Shown here: positions 1-4,745 of the stretch, in pieces
Layout: each line of letters starts with the position of its first letter
How positions within the stretch are numbered: the stretch's first letter is position 1
NCBI GenBank assembly: GCA_958414825.1
Contig: CATYXQ010000080.1
Span: 1 to 5,824 of the forward strand
Origin: an uncultured Eubacteriales bacterium
Lineage (GTDB): Bacteria; Bacillota; Clostridia; Oscillospirales; CAG-272
Length of the DNA stretch: 5,824 nucleotides
Reading direction: 5' to 3'
The notes under the pieces: model-generated
What the model saw: the letters and a program-made list of their open reading frames with translations, nothing else
What the model was told of the DNA's origin: nothing
Databases searched by the model: none
Program-made: the position numbers and the translations under genes

Positions 1-110
1 CAATCGACCGCGGCGGACGTTGGAAGCGCGAAGCGGAGTTGCGGATACCGCCTTTCTTGAGCAGGGTTTTCTTTTGGAGTGTACACGGCATGGTGGGGTT
101 AATTTTTGAA

Positions 111-156
111 CAAAAGGCTGAAATCGCTTGTGAATACGGGCGGTTTCAGCCTTTTG
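111..156. terminator. Long hairpin, possible terminator or structured element
   Basis: Bases 111-123 (CAAAAGGCTGAAA) are perfectly complementary to 144-156 (TTTCAGCCTTTTG). Allowing G-U pairs, the stem continues through 124-130 with 137-143 to a six-base loop (TGAATA), giving about 20 base pairs. The A and T runs lie within the stem, so it could act as a weak intrinsic terminator on either strand. It starts two bases after the TGA at 107-109, which would suit the end of an upstream plus-strand gene. There is no long T tract beyond the stem, so the terminator role is less certain than the structure. Confidence 0.5.
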
Positions 157-169
157 ATTTCTTCGGTTC

Positions 170-210
170 CCGCGCGGATTCCTTTGAATTGCCGCCTTGG
201 CGGCGCGCGG
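170..210. repeat. Nested GC-rich inverted repeat
   Basis: The outer arms CCGCGCG (170-176) and CGCGCGG (204-210) are complementary. Near the 3' arm, GCCGCC (191-196) and GGCGGC (199-204) form a tight palindrome with a two-base centre. The two pairings share position 204, so they would compete at that base. No T tract follows. This is a structural observation only. Confidence 0.35.
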
Positions 211-277
211 TTCGGCGAGTGTTTTCATAAAAGAGTCAAAGCGTAGCTTTTGAAAAGGGCGGCGCCGGGTCTCGTTA

Positions 278-321
278 AAAAAGCGCGGATAAACAGGATT
301 ACCCGTTTATCCGCGCTTTTT
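278..321 (-). terminator. Intrinsic terminator, probably bidirectional
   Basis: Bases 278-294 (AAAAAGCGCGGATAAAC) are perfectly complementary to 305-321 over 17 bp, with a ten-base loop at 295-304. Read on the minus strand, the GC-rich stem ends in a run of six T (277-282 are A on plus), starting 45 bases beyond the stop codon of the sulfatase gene. That is the expected form and place for its Rho-independent terminator. On the plus strand the stem also ends in five T, so it could stop transcription entering from the left as well. Confidence 0.85.
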
Positions 322-365
322 ATATTCTATACTGCGCTTTTTCTACGCCAGGAATAGCCGGATCC

Positions 366-1844
366 TCAGAACGGCGCTTTTCGCAGCGGCAGGGGATCGC
401 AGGTTCTGGCTATGCGGTCGCACATCAATTCCAGCATGTGCAGTTTCACATCGCTTGCAGACGGATCATGATAGAGATTGTGAGTTTCATTCGGGTCTTT
501 TTCGAGATCATACAGTTCACCTGCGCAGGGGCGGCTGTTGAGGCTTTCCGGAACATAATGAATCTTGGTCAGTTTGTATTTGCCCTCTCGGATCATGCTG
601 CAAAATTCATACGGCACGGCGTCGCTCTCGTATTTGTAAAATTCGGAGTACACGTTGTCCCGAAAAACGTCGGGTGAGCTTTCGCCGCTCAGCAGGCTGA
701 AAAGCGAGCGTCCCTGCATCCCTTTGCACGCAGGCAGACCGCAGGCCTCAAGCAGCGTGGGCGCAAGGTCGGTCAGTTCGACCAGCGCGGGGCTGACAAC
801 GCCGCTGCGGAATTTTTTCGGCCAGGACACAATCAGCGGGACATGCACGTTGTTCTCGTAAAAATACGGGCCTTTCAGATACATGCCGTGGTCGCCGAGG
901 TTTTCGCCGTGATCGGAATGGAATAGGACGATGGTATTTTCAAGCTGGCCGGACTTTTTGAGATAATCGAGCATACGTCCCACCTGTACGTCGATAAAAT
1001 CGCACATTGCCCAATAGGCTGCCCGGATCATCCGATGGTCGTGCGCGCTCATCGTATCGTATTCATACGCGCCTTTTTTGCCGTAAGCGCCCTCGTGGTC
1101 GCGGCGCTGGAAAGGCGATTTGTCATCCAGTTCGCCCGGAACATAGTTTGGCAGCGGAATTTCGTCCAGAATGGGGAGATAGCGCTCAAGATATTCCGGG
1201 GGTGGATCAAAGGCGTGATGCGGGTCAAAGCAGTTGAAAGAAAACAGCCAGGGCTGACCGTATTTATTTGCATTATCCATAAAATCGATGGCGCGGTCGG
1301 CGCACCACTTCGTCTGATGGTATTCCGGCGACATGCCCACGCGGACATATTTGCAGTCTTCGCGCGGCGGATGGGCATATTCTACACCCTGCGCTTTGAG
1401 CCACATTGCATAGGCATGGAGCGGCCAGTCGTGCTGCGGTCCGTGACCGTGGCTCCATTCAAAATAATCGTAGCCGTCGTTGATCCGGCGCTCGGTGATT
1501 TTACATACCGAATAGTGGCAGGCGGAAATATGTAGTTTGCCGGAGAGTCCGCACACGTATCCCGCATCGTGCAGAAGACGTGTCACAAGCGTTTCATCCT
1601 CAGGGATGTCCACACCGTTTTGACACGTGCGGCAGACATGGGGGTACCGTCCGGTCAAAAAGGAGGCGCGGCTCGGCGTGCAGACCGGATTTTGCGCGTA
1701 GGCGTTTTCAAAACGCACGCCGGACGCCGCCAGACGGTCGATATTCGGCGTGCGCACAAACGTGTTTCCGTAGCATCCGAGCGTGTCGAATCTCTGCTGG
1801 TCGGTACAAAGCCATAATATATTCGGCCTCGTGTCCTGCTTCAT
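366..1844 (-). CDS. S1-family sulfatase (arylsulfatase-like), cytoplasmic type
   Basis: A 492-residue hydrolase of the alkaline-phosphatase superfamily that removes sulfate esters. Near the N-terminus PNILWLCTDQQRFDTLG carries the metal-binding Asp15-Gln16. The sulfatase signature VCTPSRASFLTGR puts Cys55 in the C-x-P-S-R context that is oxidised to the formylglycine nucleophile. Other landmarks are GKLH at 102-105, FDPHHAFDPP from 206, SDHGENLGDHG at 310-320 with metal ligands Asp311-His312, Lys324, and a typical C-terminal ELYDLEKDPNE segment. The start at 1844 is set by GGGAGGA at 1851-1857, six bases before ATG. The frame stays open to 1961, but that extension has no ribosome site. There is no signal peptide and the protein is cysteine-rich, so it probably acts inside the cell on imported sulfated oligosaccharides or small esters. 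In anaerobes the Cys is matured by the radical-SAM enzyme anSME, which is not encoded here. The substrate (glycosaminoglycan, mucin or choline-type) cannot be told from sequence alone. Confidence 0.95.
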   Translation of the reverse strand: MKQDTRPNILWLCTDQQRFDTLGCYGNTFVRTPNIDRLAASGVRFENAYAQNPVCTPSRASFLTGRYPHVCRTCQNGVDIPEDETLVTRLLHDAGYVCGLSGKLHISACHYSVCKITERRINDGYDYFEWSHGHGPQHDWPLHAYAMWLKAQGVEYAHPPREDCKYVRVGMSPEYHQTKWCADRAIDFMDNANKYGQPWLFSFNCFDPHHAFDPPPEYLERYLPILDEIPLPNYVPGELDDKSPFQRRDHEGAYGKKGAYEYDTMSAHDHRMIRAAYWAMCDFIDVQVGRMLDYLKKSGQLENTIVLFHSDHGENLGDHGMYLKGPYFYENNVHVPLIVSWPKKFRSGVVSPALVELTDLAPTLLEACGLPACKGMQGRSLFSLLSGESSPDVFRDNVYSEFYKYESDAVPYEFCSMIREGKYKLTKIHYVPESLNSRPCAGELYDLEKDPNETHNLYHDPSASDVKLHMLELMCDRIARTCDPLPLRKAPF

Positions 1845-1850
1845 GATGAT

Positions 1851-1857
1851 TCCTCCC
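1851..1857 (-). promoter_or_regulatory. Ribosome binding site fixing the sulfatase start
   Basis: On the minus strand GGGAGGA is followed by six bases and then ATG (1844-1842). This strong site rules out the in-frame upstream start at 1961, which would add 39 residues of unconserved sequence before the MKQDTRPNILW start typical of sulfatases. Confidence 0.85.
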
Positions 1858-1884
1858 AAAATAATAAAGATACGGCAATAATTA

Positions 1885-1912
1885 AAGATAGGTGCGAAAA
1901 TGAATTTGCGAA
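1885..1912 (-). promoter_or_regulatory. Weak candidate promoter for the sulfatase gene
   Basis: On the minus strand TTCGCA (1912-1907) and TATCTT (1890-1885) are separated by 16 bases. Each matches the sigma-A consensus at four of six positions. This is the best promoter-like arrangement I found just upstream of the sulfatase, but it is weak and close to chance level. The gene may instead be reached by read-through from the basic membrane protein gene, past the hairpin at 1918-1981. Confidence 0.25.
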
Positions 1913-1981
1913 AAAGCGCGGTTCGTCTCGGGGCAGGCTTGCTTTTTTCGGTAAAGACCAAGCCGGCAGCCGCCGAACCGC
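1911..1981 (-). terminator. Long hairpin with T tract between the two minus-strand genes
   Basis: Outer arms GCGGTTCG (1918-1925) and CGAACCGC (1974-1981) are complementary. Inside, GGCTTG (1936-1941) pairs with CAAGCC (1959-1964), and CTTT (1942-1945) with AAAG (1953-1956). On the minus strand the structure is followed by GCG and then five T (1915-1911). It begins ten bases after the stop codon of the 79-residue gene, so it is a plausible terminator for that gene. It could also act as an attenuator or leader structure before the sulfatase. The large internal loop makes the call moderate. Confidence 0.45.
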
Positions 1982-1990
1982 CGAAAAAGC

Positions 1991-2230
1991 TCAGAGCCTG
2001 CGCAAAAGTTTAATCAGTCCGCAAAAGAGCGTGAGGGAACCGATGAGGGCGAGAAACGCCACAAGCTCCCTTGGAAGTTCCCCTTGCAGACGAACGGACA
2101 GGAGCGGTTTTTCAGCGTTTTTTCTGCGGCCGAGCGCAAGCGAAATATCAAAACGGCGGCTCAGCATACCGGAGACCTTTCTTTTCAGACGCTTGGCTTT
2201 GACTGAAGCGACGGTTATTTTCCTGTTCAT
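1991..2230 (-). CDS. Small basic single-span membrane protein, unknown function
   Basis: I do not recognise this 79-residue protein. Residues 1-54 are strongly basic: over the whole chain I count 19 Lys/Arg against 4 Asp/Glu. Residues 55-73 (ELVAFLALIGSLTLFCGLI) form one hydrophobic helix, followed by a short KLLRRL tail. That layout predicts a C-terminally anchored membrane protein with a positively charged N-terminal part, which by the positive-inside rule would face the cytoplasm, perhaps touching nucleic acid or phospholipid. The ATG at 2230 is set by AGGAGG at 2238-2243 with a seven-base spacer. The frame stays open to 2365, but the promoter at 2255-2283 lies inside that extension, so the longer form is unlikely. 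The good promoter and ribosome site argue that the gene is real. It is divergent from the acetylation operon and upstream of the sulfatase, with no evident functional tie to either. Confidence 0.7.
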   Translation of the reverse strand: MNRKITVASVKAKRLKRKVSGMLSRRFDISLALGRRKNAEKPLLSVRLQGELPRELVAFLALIGSLTLFCGLIKLLRRL

Positions 2231-2237
2231 GAAAATC

Positions 2238-2243
2238 CCTCCT
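2238..2243 (-). promoter_or_regulatory. Ribosome binding site of the small basic protein
   Basis: A consensus AGGAGG on the minus strand lies seven bases before the ATG at 2230-2228. This site decides the start and, with the promoter further upstream, supports a real 79-codon gene rather than a longer frame. Confidence 0.8.
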
Positions 2244-2254
2244 ATTTTGTATTT

Positions 2255-2283
2255 ATTATACAGCGCGGCGCTTCCGATTTCAA
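2255..2283 (-). promoter_or_regulatory. Sigma-A type promoter for the small basic protein
   Basis: On the minus strand TTGAAA (2283-2278, five of six consensus positions) and a perfect TATAAT (2260-2255) are separated by exactly 17 bases. Transcription should begin near 2248, a few bases before the AGGAGG ribosome site, giving a very short leader. This is the best promoter in the window. Confidence 0.8.
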
Positions 2284-2310
2284 GGCGTTTTTGTGAAAAA
2301 TAAAAAAGTG

Positions 2311-2339
2311 TTTTCATTTCGGGAGGAATCGTGTATAAT
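2311..2339 (+). promoter_or_regulatory. Promoter P1 for the MBOAT-DHHW-recG cluster
   Basis: TTTTCA (2311-2316, four of six matches) and a perfect TATAAT (2334-2339) have a 17-base spacer. Transcription would begin near 2346, leaving a leader of about 50 bases before the GTG at 2397. It sits back to back with the minus-strand promoter, with 27 bases between the two -35 boxes. Confidence 0.6.
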
Positions 2340-2343
2340 AAAA

Positions 2344-2372
2344 TTGAATATAGTATACGGAACAAATAAAAT
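2344..2372 (+). promoter_or_regulatory. Second tandem promoter candidate P2
   Basis: TTGAAT (2344-2349) and TAAAAT (2367-2372, five of six matches) have a 17-base spacer. A start near 2379 would lie just before the ribosome site. The spacer contains the TATAGTATAC element at 2349-2358. The region is AT-rich, so a chance match is possible. Confidence 0.4.
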
Positions 2373-2383
2373 TAAAAATTTTT

Positions 2384-2389
2384 AGGGAG
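2384..2389 (+). promoter_or_regulatory. Ribosome binding site for a GTG start
   Basis: AGGGAG lies seven bases upstream of GTG at 2397-2399. No in-frame ATG near the N-terminus gives a better match, and the resulting MAFYSPFFLLAFLPV start agrees with the usual beginning of AlgI-type proteins. Confidence 0.75.
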
Positions 2390-2396
2390 AGAAACG

Positions 2397-3659
2397 GTGG
2401 CTTTTTATTCGCCTTTTTTTCTGCTCGCATTTTTGCCCGTGGGCGCTTCCGTATATTATAGTATACCACTGAAATTTAGAAATATTGCGCTTTGCGCTTT
2501 GAATCTGCTTTTTTATTTTTTCGCGGCCGGAAAATGGTTTTTTGTACTGCCGTTTGGCTGTGTGCTGGTTTGCTTTCTGGCGCGTTTTCGGCCGGCTGCG
2601 GGCATTGCCGTTTTGGCCGTGCTGTTTGCGCTGTGCAAAGCGTTTGCTTTTTTACCGCTTGGTATTTCTTTCTTCTTTTTTCGGGCGATTTCCTTTCTGG
2701 CGGACGGCGCGGGCGAACGGAACCCTGTTCGGATATTTTCCTATCTGCTTTTTTTCCCGACCGCGGCTATGGGGCCGATTACGCGCTACGCCGAAATGTC
2801 GCCGCTTTTGTGCCGGCCATCGCCGCCGGATTTTTCACGCATTGCGGGCGGTATTCTCCGCTTTTGCGCGGGGCTTGTGAAAAAGCTCTTCTTTGCCGAT
2901 ATGCTGCTTTTGCTGCATCGGGATTTTCTTAGCGGAAGCACCTGCCTTTCGGCGGCTATGGCGCTCTTTTCCTATACGCTGTATCTGTATTTTGATTTTT
3001 CCGGATACAGTGATATGGCGCTTGGCTGCGCGGCTATTTTCGGCTTTTCGCTGGCGGAAAATTTTTTGTATCCGTATACGGCGCGCTCGGTCGGCGAGTT
3101 TTTCCGCCGGTGGCATATTTCACTTGGCCGTTGGTTCCGCGATTACATTTATATTCCGCTCGGCGGCAGCCGGCACGGAACGCTTCGGATGCTTGCGGCG
3201 CTTGCCGCAGTCTGGCTTCTGACTGCGCTTTGGCATGGGACAACCGCTTGCTTCCTGTTTTGGGGAGCATACTGCTTTTTGCTGGTCGCGCTGGAAAAGC
3301 TTGTTCTTCCGAAAGGAGTTTTGCCCGGTCGGATCAGTACGTTTCTTCTGATCTCGCTTGGATGGATTTTTTTCTTCTCGCCAAATCTCCGCTCTGCGGC
3401 CGCGTTTGCATCGCGGCTGTTTTGCAGGGGAGGCACGCTTTTGTATAGCCGGGCGGATCTGTATGACGTCATACGCTTGCTCCCCTTTTTCCTGCTCTGC
3501 CTGGTACTGGCAACGCCGCTTTTTCGGAACCTCGGCGAGCGGCTCTGGCAAAAAAATGTGCGGCTTCCGCTATATTTGTTTTCTGCCCTGGCTTACATAC
3601 TTGCGCTCTCCTGTATAGCCGCGGGCGGCTATACGCCGTTTCTGTACGCGGCTTTTTAG
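2397..3659 (+). CDS. MBOAT-family O-acyltransferase, AlgI-like
   Basis: A 420-residue multi-span membrane protein of the AlgI/DltB branch of the MBOAT family, which passes acyl groups, usually acetyl, across the membrane for O-acylation of surface polymers. Family blocks run in order: FFLLAFLPV near the N-terminus, PLGISFFFFRAISFLAD at 87-103, FFPTAAMGPITRY at 119-131, YFDFSGYSDMALG at 198-210, FFRRWHISLGRWFRDYIYIP at 235-254 (His240) followed by LGGSR, WLLTALWHG at 273-281 with the expected catalytic His280, and a YTPFLYAAF C-terminus typical of AlgI proteins. The motifs fit AlgI (RRWHISL, IPLGG) better than DltB. It is shorter than the usual 460-500 residues because the loop normally found before PLGISF is nearly absent. 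A GTG start is used. The partner gene follows after nine bases, which supports acetylation of an unidentified extracellular glycan. Confidence 0.93.
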   Translation: MAFYSPFFLLAFLPVGASVYYSIPLKFRNIALCALNLLFYFFAAGKWFFVLPFGCVLVCFLARFRPAAGIAVLAVLFALCKAFAFLPLGISFFFFRAISFLADGAGERNPVRIFSYLLFFPTAAMGPITRYAEMSPLLCRPSPPDFSRIAGGILRFCAGLVKKLFFADMLLLLHRDFLSGSTCLSAAMALFSYTLYLYFDFSGYSDMALGCAAIFGFSLAENFLYPYTARSVGEFFRRWHISLGRWFRDYIYIPLGGSRHGTLRMLAALAAVWLLTALWHGTTACFLFWGAYCFLLVALEKLVLPKGVLPGRISTFLLISLGWIFFFSPNLRSAAAFASRLFCRGGTLLYSRADLYDVIRLLPFFLLCLVLATPLFRNLGERLWQKNVRLPLYLFSALAYILALSCIAAGGYTPFLYAAF

Positions 3660-3668
3660 GGGGCGGAG

Positions 3669-4727
3669 ATGGATAAGTTCTTTTCTCTGGCGAGTCTTTT
3701 CGTCTCGCTCGCTTTGCTTTTGTGCGTGTTTCTTTGTCCGGTGCCGGGAAATTTGCCCGGCGAGGACCGTGCGCCGCGCGCGTTTTCGCTGTCGGACGCG
3801 GACGGTTGGTTCTGTGATCGTCTGCCTTTGCGGTATGCTTTGCTGCGATTCAACCGCGACGCCGAACTTTTGCTTGGGAAAAACGAATACCGCGGTTCGT
3901 TTTTCGGGCGGGAGCGCGTCCTTTTTTCAGAGGAGGAAACATGCGCTGAAACTCTGGAGGCCAATCTCCAGGCAATCTCTGCTTTTGAATCCTGCGCGGC
4001 GCTTCCTGTCTTTACGCTGCTTGTCGGCGACAAGACGGATATTTTGACCGAGTACACGCCCCGCTTTTACGCTTCGGAGCGGGAAGAACTGGTGGAAATG
4101 TTTCGAGACAGCAGTCTCTCAAAGGTGGATGTGTTTCCCGCGCTGCGTTACGCGGGCGGCGTCGGCAAATACATTTATTACCGCGGAGACCGCCATCTGA
4201 CTTCGCTTGGCGCGTACTATTGTTATGCCGCTTTGGGAAGCGCGCTCGGCTATACGCCGCACGATGCGACGGATTTTTCGATTTCGGTTGTGGACAGCGC
4301 TTTTTCGGGAAGCGACGCGCGCCGTCTGCTTGTCGAGACAAATGATACGATTGCGCTTTATCGCTATCGCGGGGACAGCGCGCTTTATGTAAAGAATCCG
4401 GATACCGGCAGTACGCACAGGGGACTGTATTATGAAGAAAAGCTGCTCGGCAGCGACAAATATTCGGTCTTTCTCGGCGGAAACGCGGGTCATCTCGAGG
4501 TTCGCGGCGGGGAAAAGCGTCCGCGGCTTTTGATCGTGCGGGACAGCTATGCCAGCGCGATAGCGCCTTTTTTGGCGCGGCATTTTGACCTCGATTTGGT
4601 GGATCTGCGCTATACGAATCTTTCGGTGCGCAGGCTGATTCGGGAAAACGAGTATGCGGCGGTTCTGTTTTTGTTTGGAATTGATACGTTAGCTCAAAAT
4701 GAGATTTTGTTTAAACTTGGAATGTGA
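3669..4727 (+). CDS. DHHW/AlgJ-like glycan O-acetylation partner protein
   Basis: A 352-residue protein with an N-terminal hydrophobic segment (about residues 4-23) serving as an uncleaved anchor or signal, followed by an extracytoplasmic domain. It resembles the DHHW family, SGNH-like relatives of AlgJ/AlgX that work with an MBOAT protein and transfer the acetyl group to the polysaccharide. Visible landmarks are YYRGDRHLTSLGAYY at 170-184, which aligns with the D-x-H-W-T signature (Asp174, His176), FLGGN at 268-272, and LLIVRDSYASAIAPFL at 287-302, in which Ser293 is the likely nucleophile. The signature Trp is Leu177 here. The catalytic triad is inferred from the family. The ATG at 3669 has AGGGGG at 3658-3663 as ribosome site, overlapping the MBOAT stop codon, so the pair is translationally linked. 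There is no separate promoter. The partner pairing strengthens a family call that rests on short motifs. Confidence 0.85.
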   Translation: MDKFFSLASLFVSLALLLCVFLCPVPGNLPGEDRAPRAFSLSDADGWFCDRLPLRYALLRFNRDAELLLGKNEYRGSFFGRERVLFSEEETCAETLEANLQAISAFESCAALPVFTLLVGDKTDILTEYTPRFYASEREELVEMFRDSSLSKVDVFPALRYAGGVGKYIYYRGDRHLTSLGAYYCYAALGSALGYTPHDATDFSISVVDSAFSGSDARRLLVETNDTIALYRYRGDSALYVKNPDTGSTHRGLYYEEKLLGSDKYSVFLGGNAGHLEVRGGEKRPRLLIVRDSYASAIAPFLARHFDLDLVDLRYTNLSVRRLIRENEYAAVLFLFGIDTLAQNEILFKLGM

Positions 4728-4745
4728 AAGAGAGGAAACGGTTCA

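Larger units (their letters stand above)
1..365. other. Gene-free, hairpin-rich intergenic stretch
   Basis: I see no supportable gene here. Plus frame 2 is open from the left edge to a TGA at 107-109 and frame 3 to a TAA at 228-230. Minus is open from an ATG at 89-91 to the left edge. None has a convincing ribosome site or a recognisable protein. The end of a plus-strand gene could still lie in the first hundred bases. What stands out is secondary structure: a hairpin at 111-156, a nested GC-rich palindrome at 170-210, and a terminator at 278-321. The stretch from about 160 to 275 reads like non-coding or decayed sequence and could be a copy of a dispersed intergenic repeat, but one window cannot show that. 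Confidence 0.5.

Noticed and set aside
2..91. Minus-strand open frame from ATG at 91 running off the left edge (30 codons)
   Set aside because: The bases before the ATG are AACCCCACC with no ribosome site, and the peptide is not recognisable. It is too short to support.
39..230. 63-codon plus-strand frame with a TTG start
   Set aside because: The GGAG is directly against the TTG, leaving no spacer. The frame runs through the 111-156 hairpin and the GC palindrome, and the protein resembles nothing I know. It may only be an open frame by chance.
1035..1535. 166-codon plus-strand frame opposite the sulfatase
   Set aside because: It lies wholly antisense to conserved sulfatase sequence, has no ribosome site and no recognisable domain. 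It is a shadow of the real gene.
1845..1961. 39-residue N-terminal extension of the sulfatase
   Set aside because: The strong ribosome site at 1851-1857 and the family's normal N-terminus place the start at 1844. The extension would also include the presumed terminator T tract.
2231..2365. Longer form of the small basic protein (124 codons)
   Set aside because: Its own promoter (2255-2283) and ribosome site (2238-2243) lie inside the extension, so the transcript would begin after the longer start codon.
2321..2369. Mini-frame after GGGAGGAATC: GTG start at 2331 and 12 codons to TAA, resembling a leader peptide
   Set aside because: Its start codon abuts the TATAAT box of P1, so any transcript from P1 or P2 starts after it. 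It would need an upstream promoter that I do not see. The likeness to the sulfatase ribosome site is just a common Shine-Dalgarno sequence.
2835..3551. Several minus-strand frames opposite the MBOAT gene
   Set aside because: They are Arg/Lys/Ala-rich products of reading a hydrophobic membrane-protein gene backwards, with no ribosome sites and no motifs.
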